From: Myxococcus xanthus
GTDB lineage: Bacteria; Myxococcota; Myxococcia; Myxococcales; Myxococcaceae
Reading direction: 5' to 3'
NCBI RefSeq assembly: GCF_900106535.1
Contig: NZ_FNOH01000005.1
Span: 310,001-374,000 of the forward strand
Length of the DNA: 64,000 bases
Shown here: positions 35,167-45,200 of the stretch, in pieces
How positions within the stretch are numbered: position 1 is the stretch's first letter
Layout: each line of letters begins with the position of its first letter
Notes under the pieces: generated by a model
What the model was told of the DNA's origin: nothing
Databases searched by the model: none
Seen by the model: only the letters and a program-made list of their open reading frames with translations
Translations under genes and position numbers: made by a program

Positions 35167-36310
35167 TGAAGGTGCTCATCGCGGGTGGGGGCACGGGCGG
35201 ACATCTCTTTCCGGGCATCGCCCTGGCGGAAGAGGTGGTGACACGGCATCACCGCAACGAGGTTGTCTTCGTGGGCACCGAGCGCGGCATCGAGTCGCGC
35301 GTGGTGCCGAAGGAAGGTTATCCGCTGGAGCTGGTGAAGGTGCAGGGCCTCAAGGGCAAGGGCTTCTTGTCCCTGCTCAAGGCGCTCTTCGCGCTGCCGC
35401 TGGCCTTCATCGAGTCCTTTCGCATCCTCGCCCGGCAGAAGCCGGATGTGGTGGTGGGCGTGGGTGGCTACGCCAGCGGGCCGGTGGTGATGGCCGCGTG
35501 GCTGATGGGCATCCCCACCGCCATCCAGGAGCAGAACGCGCTGCCCGGCTTCACCAACAAGGTGCTGGGCCGCATCGTGCGCGTGGTGTTCATCGCCTTC
35601 GAGGAAGCGCGCGCCTTCTTCCCGGAGAAGAAGGTCCAGCTCATCGGCAACCCCATCCGCCGCAAGCTGATGGACAACTACCTGCGCAGCCACGTCGCGC
35701 ACGAGCGCTTCTCCGTGCTCGTTTTCGGCGGCAGCCTGGGTGCGCGGGGCATCAACCAGCGGATGACGGAAGCGCTGGATTCGCTGGGCGACCTGAAGGA
35801 CAGCCTGCACTTCGTCCACCAGACGGGGAAGAACGACCTGGAGTCGGTGCGCAAGGGCTACGCGGACAAGGGCTTCCAGGCGGAGGTGGTCGAGTTCATC
35901 GACGACATGTCCAGCGCCTATGCCCGCGCGGACCTCGTCGTCTGTCGCGCCGGCGCGACGACCCTCGCGGAGCTGACCGTCTGTAAGAAGGCCAGCATCC
36001 TGATTCCCTTCCCGCACGCCACGGACGACCACCAGGCCGTCAACGCGCGGGCGTTGGTGGATGCTGGCGCGGCGCTGATGTTTCGCGAGTCGGAGCTCAC
36101 CGGGGAAAAGCTGGCGCAGACGGTGCGTGAGCTGAAGAGCCACCCGGAGCGCCTCAAGAGCATGGAGAAGAAGGCGGGCCTGTTGGGCCGTCCCGAGGCC
36201 GCCAAGGAACTGGCGGACGTGTGCGTGGACCTGATGGTCCAGACGTGGGGCCCCAACGGCCGCGAGCGTACCCCCATCGAAGCCGAGAAGAAGGCCCCCA
36301 GGAGCAATTC

Positions 36311-36314
<4 letters not shown>
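35163..36314 (+). CDS. murG: UDP-GlcNAc:lipid I N-acetylglucosaminyltransferase MurG
   Basis: Makes lipid II at the inner face of the membrane. 383 residues, GT-B fold, with [18 protein letters not shown] at the N-terminus, [21 protein letters not shown] and [11 protein letters not shown], then the UDP-GlcNAc site [18 protein letters not shown] 35163 overlaps the ftsW stop in ATGATG. Confidence 0.97.
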
Positions 36315-37729
<1,415 letters not shown>

Positions 37730-37733
37730 CGCC

Positions 37734-38666
37734 ATGGTGGAAGCAGGCGTGAAGACGGCGCTGGCGGCTCGCGTGGAGTCGCTGGGCGGCTGCGAGGTGA
37801 AGGCGGGCGAACCGCTGGCGCCTCTCACCAGCGTCCGGGCCGGCGGCGCCGCGGAAGCCCTGGTGCGCCCGCGTTCGCCAGACGCCCTGGTGGCGCTGCT
37901 GAAGCTGGCGCGTGAAGAGGGTGTCCCCGTTTCGATTCTGGGCGGCGGCGCCAACACGCTGGTGGGCGACGGCGGGGTGCCCGGCCTGACGCTGAAGCTG
38001 CCAGGAGACCTCTTTCCGGAGGTGGCCGACGTGGGCCCCGAGGAAGGGCGGCTCACCCTGGGGGCGGGGGCGGCCATCGTCCGCCTCATCAATGTCATGC
38101 GGGCCCACGCGCTGGTGGGCGCGGAGTTCCTGGCCGGCATCCCCGGCACGCTGGGCGGCGCGGTGTCGATGAACGCCGGCACCAAGAACGGCGAAGCCTT
38201 TCGCGTCATCGAGGCGGTGGAAGTGGCCACGGCGGACGGGGTGGGGTGGCTGACGAAGGCACAGGTGCCGTATTCCTACCGTCACTCCGAATTGCCGCCG
38301 GGCGGCGTCGTCACCCGGGTGCGTTTCGCGCTGCGCAAGGGGGACGTGGTGGCCTCCAAGGCCGTCATGGACGCTGACCTGGGTTACCGGAAACGGACAC
38401 AGCCGCTCAGTCAGCCCAACTTCGGCAGCGTCTTCACCAACCCGCCGGGCGACCATGCCGGACGGCTCATTGAACTGGCGGGCCTGAAAGGGTACTCGCT
38501 GGGGCGCGCGCAGGTGTCCACCCTGCACGCCAACTGGATTGTGAACCTGGGCGGTGCCACCGCCCGCGACGTGCTGGGACTCGTCACCCTCATGCAGCAG
38601 CGGGTGCTCGAGCAGTCCGGCGTTGACATGAAACCCGAAGTCAAGCGCCTGGGAGACTTCCTGTGA
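37734..38666 (+). CDS. murB: UDP-N-acetylenolpyruvoylglucosamine reductase MurB
   Basis: FAD/NADPH enzyme that makes UDP-MurNAc. 310 residues with ILGGGANTLVGDGGVPGL and AGIPGTLGGAVSMNAGTKNGE; the C-terminal LHANWIVNLGGATARDVLGL fits the family. ATG 37734 follows AAGGA. Overlaps the ddl start at GTGA. Confidence 0.95.
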   Translation: MVEAGVKTALAARVESLGGCEVKAGEPLAPLTSVRAGGAAEALVRPRSPDALVALLKLAREEGVPVSILGGGANTLVGDGGVPGLTLKLPGDLFPEVADVGPEEGRLTLGAGAAIVRLINVMRAHALVGAEFLAGIPGTLGGAVSMNAGTKNGEAFRVIEAVEVATADGVGWLTKAQVPYSYRHSELPPGGVVTRVRFALRKGDVVASKAVMDADLGYRKRTQPLSQPNFGSVFTNPPGDHAGRLIELAGLKGYSLGRAQVSTLHANWIVNLGGATARDVLGLVTLMQQRVLEQSGVDMKPEVKRLGDFL

Positions 38667-39619
38667 CTCCGAACCGCGGTGCCTTCACGAAGGACGAGCT
38701 CAAGCAGAAGCGTGTCGGTGTACTGTTGGGCGGAATGTCCGCGGAGCGCGACGTGTCCCTGCGCACCGGTGAGGCCGTCTCCGGGGCGCTGCGCGGGCTG
38801 GGCTACGACGTGGTGGAGATTGACGTGGGCCGGGATTTGCCCGCGCGTCTGGCGGCGGAGAAGGTGGACGTGGCGTGGCTGGCCGTCCACGGGCGTTATG
38901 GCGAGGACGGCTGTCTCCAGGGACTGCTGGAGTCGCTCTTCATTCCTTATACCGGCAGCGGCGTGCTGGCCTCCGCGCTGGGCATGGACAAGGTGTACGC
39001 CAAGCAGGTCTACGTGGCCCACGGCATCCCCACGCCCGCGTACCGTTCCTTTAAGGACGCCGCGTCGGCGCTGGCGGCGGCGGACAGCCTGCCCTTCCCG
39101 TTTCCAGTGGTGGTGAAGCCCAGCCGCGAAGGCAGCAGCGTGGGCGTGCACATCTGCAAGACGCGGGACGCCTACGAGGCCGCGGTGACGGACGCGGCGA
39201 AGTACGCGGGCACCCTGCTGGTGGAGCAGTTCGTCAAGGGACGCGAAGTGCAGGGTGGCGTGCTGGACGATGAGGCCCTGGGCGTCATCGAGGTACGCGC
39301 CGCGCGCGAGTTCTACGACTATGACGCGAAGTACAAGGCGGGCACCGGCACGCAGTACCTCTTCCCCGCGCCCCTTCCTCCGGATCAGTATGCGCGGGTG
39401 AACGAGGTGTGCCTGGCCGCGCACCAGGCCCTGGGGTGTAGCGGGGGCTCGCGGTCGGACGTCATCGTCACCGACGGAGGCGATGTGTTCCTGCTGGAAA
39501 CCAACACGCTGCCGGGCATGACGGCCTCGAGCCTCTTGCCCAAGATTGCCGCGGGGCGCGGTATCGACTTTCCCGCCCTGTGTGAGCGCCTGCTGCTGGG
39601 CGCGTGTCTCAAGGCCTGA
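38663..39619 (+). CDS. ddl: D-alanine--D-alanine ligase
   Basis: ATP-grasp enzyme supplying D-Ala-D-Ala for MurF. 318 residues; VLLGGMSAERDVSLRTG, the ATP-site VVVKPSREGSSVGVHICK, and LLETNTLPGMTASSL. GTG 38663 overlaps the murB stop. A 154-base gap with two palindromes separates it from ftsQ. Confidence 0.95.
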   Translation: MTPNRGAFTKDELKQKRVGVLLGGMSAERDVSLRTGEAVSGALRGLGYDVVEIDVGRDLPARLAAEKVDVAWLAVHGRYGEDGCLQGLLESLFIPYTGSGVLASALGMDKVYAKQVYVAHGIPTPAYRSFKDAASALAAADSLPFPFPVVVKPSREGSSVGVHICKTRDAYEAAVTDAAKYAGTLLVEQFVKGREVQGGVLDDEALGVIEVRAAREFYDYDAKYKAGTGTQYLFPAPLPPDQYARVNEVCLAAHQALGCSGGSRSDVIVTDGGDVFLLETNTLPGMTASSLLPKIAAGRGIDFPALCERLLLGACLKA

Positions 39620-39658
39620 GCATCTGGTATGGGGCCGGCGCAACTTGGCGTCGGTCTC

Positions 39659-39676
39659 CTTCGAAAATTTCCGAAG
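39659..39676. promoter_or_regulatory. 18-bp near-palindrome upstream of ftsQ
   Basis: CTTCGAAAATTTCCGAAG matches its reverse complement at 16 of 18 positions. It is the AT-richest spot in the gap between ddl and ftsQ, the largest gap inside the cluster, and looks like a protein-binding site or internal promoter element. Confidence 0.45.
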
Positions 39677-39695
39677 CGCCTGTGTGGCGGCTTGC

Positions 39696-39717
39696 GCTAC
39701 AGCGACGTGCCTGTAGC
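39696..39717. promoter_or_regulatory. Inverted repeat GCTACAG-N8-CTGTAGC upstream of ftsQ
   Basis: Perfect 7-bp arms around eight bases, ending 56 bases before the ftsQ ATG. A related GCTAC...GTAGC repeat lies upstream of ftsZ at 50511-50530. No T-run follows, so an operator or leader hairpin is likelier than a terminator. Confidence 0.45.
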
Positions 39718-39773
39718 CAAAAACTGGCGTGGCTCCCGAACCGGGCACAGCATGCGTCAACCCTTTTCTCCCC

Positions 39774-40628
39774 ATGGCCTTCGGTAAATCCAAGAACCGC
39801 CGCCGTCAGGACGCCGCCCAGCAGAAAGAGGCGGTCCGGGGCGCGGTGCGCTCGCACGGGCCGGGCGTGCTCAAGGTGCTGGGGCTGACCCTGGGCACCG
39901 GGCTGCTGGTGTGGGGTGGGGTGGCGCTGCGGGAGTGGGCGCTGACGTCGCCGCGCTTCGAACTGGAGGCGGTGTCCTTCTCCGGCCTCCAGCGCGCCTC
40001 CCGGGTGGAGCTGCTGCGGCTGGCGGCGCTGACGAAGGGGCAGAACCTGTGGACGCTGGACGTGGACGCGCTGGAGCGCGCCATGCACCAGCACCCCTGG
40101 CTGCGCACGGTGGAGGTGACGCGTCGCTTCCCCAACCGCGTGTCGGTGGAGGTGACGGAGCACGTGCCGGTGGCGATGGCGGTGCTGGGGGAGCTGTACG
40201 TCCTGGACGAGGAGGGCGAGCCCTTCAAGCGGGTGACGCCCGGGGACGGACTGGACCTGCCCCTGGTGACGGGCCTGGACCGGGAAGGTTATGTGGCGGA
40301 CCCGGCGGTGGCGCGGGAGCGCCTCCGTTCGGCGCTGACGGTGGCCAGCGCGTACGCGCGGCTGTCACCCGAGAAGGCCGAACAGTTGTCGGAGGTCCGC
40401 CTGGAGGCGCTGAGCCTGGCGCTGGTGACGGCGTCCGGGCAGGAAGTGCGCCTGGGTGAAGGAGATTCAGAGGTCAAGCTGCAGCGTCTTGCCCGTGTCC
40501 GGCGCGAACTGGGTGCGAGGGGGCTTGCAGCGGAGATCATTCACCTGGATAACCGTGCCCGGCCCGGCTGGGTGGCGGTGAAGATTTCGAGCCCCGCGTC
40601 CGAGAGGAGCGGGGCTTCGATGCGGTAA
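39774..40628 (+). CDS. ftsQ: Cell division protein FtsQ
   Basis: Bitopic divisome protein, 284 residues: basic cytoplasmic tail, one membrane helix (VLKVLGLTLGTGLLVWGGVAL), POTRA domain (FELEAVSFSGLQRASRVELL and LWTLDVDALERAMHQHPWLR) and the beta domain. ATG 39774 (MAFGKSKNRRRQ) is preferred to GTG 39729. Binds FtsL/FtsB. ftsA follows after 46 bases. Confidence 0.92.
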   Translation: MAFGKSKNRRRQDAAQQKEAVRGAVRSHGPGVLKVLGLTLGTGLLVWGGVALREWALTSPRFELEAVSFSGLQRASRVELLRLAALTKGQNLWTLDVDALERAMHQHPWLRTVEVTRRFPNRVSVEVTEHVPVAMAVLGELYVLDEEGEPFKRVTPGDGLDLPLVTGLDREGYVADPAVARERLRSALTVASAYARLSPEKAEQLSEVRLEALSLALVTASGQEVRLGEGDSEVKLQRLARVRRELGARGLAAEIIHLDNRARPGWVAVKISSPASERSGASMR

Positions 40629-40674
40629 GAGGACGCGCCCCTTTCACGAAAGTGGGGGGCCTGGGAGGGTTGTC

Positions 40675-41907
40675 ATGGCGAAGCAGAAGTCGGGGGAGAT
40701 CATCGTCGGCCTCGACATCGGCACGACGAAGATCTGCGCCATCGTCGGAGAGCTGACCGACAGCGGCATCGACATCATCGGTATCGGTACGCATCCGTCG
40801 AAGGGTCTGCGCAAGGGCGTGGTGGTGAACATCGAGGCGACCGTCTCTTCCATCCGCCGCGCGGTGGAAGAAGCGGAGCTCATGGCGGGGGCGGAGATTT
40901 CCCACGTCTACACGGGCATCGCCGGAGGCCACATCAAGGGCTTCAATTCCCAGGGCATCGTCGCCGTCAAGGACAAGGAGGTCCGCGAGGCGGACATCGC
41001 CCGGGTCATTGACGCGGCCAAGGCCGTGGCGATTCCGCTGGACCGGGAGGTCATCCATGTCCTCCCGCAGGAGTTCATCATCGACGACCAGGGCGGCATC
41101 AAGGAGCCCCTGGGCATGGCGGGCGTCCGGCTGGAGGCCAAGGTCCATATCGTCACCGGCGCGGTGTCCAGCGCGCAGAACATCGTCAAGTGCGCCAACC
41201 GCACCGGGCTCAATGTCTCCGACATCGTCCTCCAGCCGCTGGCCAGCGCGGAGGCGGTGCTGGGCGAGGACGAGAAGGAGCTGGGCGTGTGCCTCGTCGA
41301 CATCGGCGGCGGCACCACGGACATCGCCATCTTCTCCGGCGGCTCCATCGTCCACACGGCGGTGATTGCGCTGGGCGGCAACAACCTCACCAGCGACATC
41401 GCCATTGGCCTGCGCACCCCCGCGCACGAGGCCGAGCGCATCAAGCAGAAGTACGGCTGCGCGCTGTCGTCGCTCATCAACAAGGACGACACCATTGAAG
41501 TGCCCAGCGTTGGGGGCCGTCATCCCCGCGTGCTCGGGCGGCAGATTCTCTGCGAAATACTGGAGCCGCGCGTGGAGGAGATCTTCCAGCTCGTGCACCG
41601 CGAAATCCAGAAGTGCGGCTACGAGGACCTGCTGGCCTCGGGCGTGGTGATTACGGGTGGCTCTACGCTGCTGGCCGGCATGCCGGAGCTGGCCGAGGAA
41701 GTGCTGGGCCTGCCCGTCCGCCGCGGCATGCCGCGCGGCATTGGCGGTCTGGTGGATGTGGTGAAGAGCCCCATGTACGCCACCGGCGTGGGCCTGGTTG
41801 TCTACGGCGCCCGCCACCTGGACCGGCGCATGTTCCGCATCCGCGAGGAGAACGTGTACAAGAAGGTGAAGGGCCGCATGCGCGAGTGGCTCGAGGAAAT
41901 CTTCTGA
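40675..41907 (+). CDS. ftsA: Cell division protein FtsA
   Basis: Actin-like ATPase that ties FtsZ to the membrane. 410 residues; ATP-site GLDIGTTKICAIVGE, the SHS2/1C subdomain, DIGGGTTDIAIFSGGSIV and VVITGGSTLLAGMPEL. The C-terminus VKGRMREWLEEIF is the amphipathic membrane-targeting helix. GGGAGGG precedes ATG 40675. A strong terminator follows. Confidence 0.97.
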   Translation: MAKQKSGEIIVGLDIGTTKICAIVGELTDSGIDIIGIGTHPSKGLRKGVVVNIEATVSSIRRAVEEAELMAGAEISHVYTGIAGGHIKGFNSQGIVAVKDKEVREADIARVIDAAKAVAIPLDREVIHVLPQEFIIDDQGGIKEPLGMAGVRLEAKVHIVTGAVSSAQNIVKCANRTGLNVSDIVLQPLASAEAVLGEDEKELGVCLVDIGGGTTDIAIFSGGSIVHTAVIALGGNNLTSDIAIGLRTPAHEAERIKQKYGCALSSLINKDDTIEVPSVGGRHPRVLGRQILCEILEPRVEEIFQLVHREIQKCGYEDLLASGVVITGGSTLLAGMPELAEEVLGLPVRRGMPRGIGGLVDVVKSPMYATGVGLVVYGARHLDRRMFRIREENVYKKVKGRMREWLEEIF

Positions 41908-41937
41908 CGCGCCGGGCCGAGCGCCAACCGCGTTGCC

Positions 41938-41969
41938 AAAGGGCTCTCCGAAAGGGGGGCCCTTTTTTG
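41938..41969 (+). terminator. Intrinsic terminator after ftsA
   Basis: AAAGGGCTCTCC-GAAA-GGGGGGCCCTTT: a 12-bp stem with two G-U pairs, a GAAA tetraloop and a run of T. Ends the mraZ-ftsA transcript, so ftsZ must have its own promoter. Confidence 0.9.
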
Positions 41970-41999
41970 TTGGCCGTGGGCCACACCCCGCGTCCCGGT

Positions 42000-42030
42000 T
42001 GACGCGTCAGCGTCCTGGTTTGACGCGTCA
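42000..42030. promoter_or_regulatory. Two TGACGCGTCA palindromes, 21 bp apart
   Basis: Identical 10-bp palindromes at 42000-42009 and 42021-42030, within a longer direct repeat of GTCCyGGTT(T)GACGCGTCAGC. The 21-base period is two helical turns, so two dimers would sit on the same face. They lie about 140 bases upstream of the promoter of the 8-kb gene. Regulator unknown. Confidence 0.6.
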
Positions 42031-42163
42031 GCCGACCTGGTGGGTTGCCCCCCGAAGTGCCCGAGCCGGTCCAGTTTCCGGAATCTGGATCCGTGGTTCG
42101 GATGGGGCACGGGATACCCCGTGAGGCGGACGCTGAAATCCTCGGAATCTCCAGGGTCGTAGA

Positions 42164-42193
42164 TTGGACAGAGGCTGGCTCTCGGATTGCTAT
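42164..42193 (+). promoter_or_regulatory. Probable promoter of the giant exported protein gene
   Basis: TTGGAC (42164-42169), an 18-base spacer and TGCTAT (42188-42193). The start site would be near 42200, leaving a leader of about 40 bases to ATG 42241; this also argues against the upstream in-frame start at 42187. Confidence 0.5.
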
Positions 42194-42240
42194 GTGCGGC
42201 ATTTGCCGCTGGAGCCACACCCCCCAGCGACCCCAGGTTT

Positions 42241-45200
42241 ATGAATCGAAAGACCTTTTACGTCCCCCTGTTTAGTCGGGCCTTCCGAGGACGCCTCGGC
42301 TTGGCCGTCGCACCCCTGGTGCTGCTGTGCGCGGCCCTGCTGGGTCCTGTGGCGAAGGCCGCGGCGGACAGCTTCGGCCTGGGGAACGGGAGCAGCGGCG
42401 CGCTGACCGTCGGTGTCGCCGGCACTGTCATCAACACCTACACGCGTGTGACGGCCGCAGTGCCAGCGGGGCAGAGCTTCGTGGCGGTGGACACGACTGC
42501 CGAATTCACGGCGGAGGACCTGGTGATGGTGTTCCAGGCCACGGGCCTTGAGGATGCCCCTTCTGGGAATCAAGCACCCATCGTCCTGACGGGGGGCTTG
42601 GTGGGACGCTGGGAGCTGGCGCGGATTGGCAGCGTCGATGTTGAAAACGCGCAGCTCCATTTCACGCAGCCTCTCACTGGCGCCTTCGCGGCCACCAGCA
42701 CGCAGGTGATTCGGGTGCCCGAGTACGCCAGCGTGACGGTGAACGCCGCGGGCAGCATCACGGCGCAGCCCTGGAATGGGACGACGGGCGGCGTGGTGGC
42801 CTTCCTGTCGCAGGGCGCGGTGAACAACGCGGGGGCCATTCATGCCGATGGCCGTGGGTTCCGCGGAGGGTTCGCCTGGAATGGTTCGGGAGACGGCTGC
42901 GACGGCCTGGATGAGGCGTGGGGGCCGGATAATCTGTGGCTGGGCGGGACGTCGAAGGGCGAAGGCTTGGTGCCTGGCCGTTTTGGGGGGGAGGAACTCC
43001 CTCCTGATGGGAGAACGGGCCCGACGACGGGCCGGGGCAACGCCGCCAACGCCGGTGGCGGCGGCGTTTGCCACAACTCGGGTGGCGGTGGTGGCAGTAA
43101 CGTGGGCATGGGCGGCATCGGAGGGCGGACGTGGGTGGGTGAAGCGCCCCCGTATTCCCGCGAGGTGGGTGGTCTCGGCGGGGCCCCGCTGATCTTCGAT
43201 GCGGTTTCCTATGCGGTGTTCGGCGGCGGTGGCGGTGCGGGCCATGGCAACAACGACGCGGCTGGCGGGGGGAGCGCGGGTGGCGGTTTGGTGTTCATCC
43301 GCGGGGCCTCGCTCTCGGGGGCCGGTCGCGTGTCGGCGGACGGGTTCGCGGGTGGTAACGCCATCGGGCTAGCCAATGACGCTGCGGGCGGCGCCGGCGC
43401 TGGCGGCACCGTGTATGTGCGCGTCACCGGAGCCCTGTCTTGCTCGGCCAATGCAGTGTCGGCCCGTGGTGGTGATGGTGGCAGCACCACGCACGATCAG
43501 CACGGAACAGGCGGTGGCGGTGGTCGTGCGCTGATTCAGGGCGTGACGGTCGGGTGCATCCCGGTCGTCACGGGCGGCTTTGCGGGCACGCAGCCGACAG
43601 CCAACGCGCCGGGCGGGCTCACGTATGGCGCCGCTCCTGGCAACCCCGGTATCGTCACCATCCTCCCGGGTGCCTTCCCGGCGAGTGTGGCGGCCCCCGT
43701 GGTGGTGACGCCTGCCAACGGCTCCACCACGGGCTTTCGTCCGGTCATCAGCGGTACTGCCCCCGCGAGCTCCACGGTGATCATCTTCGTGGATGGCGTC
43801 GAAGTGGCCCGCGTGACGGCGGACCCCTCGGGGAACTTCAGCTTCACGCCGACCGCGGATCTGTCCGTCGGTGCGCACACGGTGAATGCCTACGCCCTGT
43901 TCCAGGGCGTCTCGTCCGTGCTGAGCAACACCAATAGCTTCACCGTGGTCTCCGACACCACGCCTCCGGATACCACCATCGTGAGTGGACCGCCGGCGGT
44001 GTCGAACTCCACCAGCGCGACGTTCGACTTCGCCTCGAACGAGGGCCCGGTGACGTACGAGTGCTCGCTGAACGGTGGTCCGTTCGAGGACTGCTCGGCC
44101 CCGCAGACGTTCACGGGTTTCAGCGAGGGCGACCAGACGCTGGCGGTGCGCGCGGTGGACGCAGCGGGCAACGTGGACCCAACGCCCGCGACGTACGCGT
44201 GGACGGTGGACACGACGGCACCAGACACGACGATTGTCAGCGGCCCTTCGGGGACGACGACGTCCCCCAACGCCACGTTCGACTTCAGCTCGAATGAGAG
44301 CCCGGTGACGTACCAGTGCTCGCTGGACGGCGCGCCCTTCGTGGCCTGCACCGACCCGCAGACGTTCACGGGCCTGGCGGACGGTGCGCACACCCTGGCG
44401 GTGCGCGCGGTGGACGCGGCGGGCAATGAGGACCCGACGCCCGCCACCCGGACGTGGACGGTGGATGCCACTGCCCCGGACACCACCATCGTGAGCGGCC
44501 CAGCGGCGGTGACGAACGCCACCAGCGCGACGTTCGACTTCAGCTCGAACGAGAGCCCGGTGACGTACCAGTGCTCGCTGAACGGCGCGCCTTTCGCGGC
44601 CTGCACGGATCCGCAGTCGTACACGGCTCTGACCGAGGGCGAGCACACGCTGGCGGTGCGTGCGGTGGATGCAGCGGGCAACATGGACCCGACGCCCGCG
44701 ACGTATGCGTGGACGGTGGACACGACGGCGCCGGACACGACGATTGTCAGCGGCCCTTCGGGGACGACGACGTCCCCCAACGCCACGTTCGATTTCAGCT
44801 CGAATGAGAGCCCGGTGACGTACCAGTGCTCGCTGGACGGCGCGCCCTTCGTGGCCTGCACCGACCCGCAGACGTTCACGGGCCTGGCGGACGGTGCGCA
44901 CACCCTGGCGGTGCGCGCGGTGGACGCGGCGGGCAATGAGGACCCGACGCCCGCGACCCGGACGTGGACGGTGGATGCCACCGCCCCGGACACCACCATC
45001 GTGAGCGGCCCAGCGGCGGTGACGAACGCCACCAGCGCGACGTTCGACTTCGCCTCGAACGAGAGCCCGGTGACGTACCAGTGCTCGCTGGACGGCGCGC
45101 CTTTCGCGGCCTGCACGGATCCGCAGTCGTACACGGCCCTGACCGAGGGCGAGCACACGCTGGCGGTGCGTGCGGTGGATGCAGCGGGCAACATGGACCC

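Noticed and set aside
42187..42240. Earlier in-frame ATG for the giant protein
   Set aside because: It overlaps the probable -10 and would put 18 unlikely residues before the signal peptide.
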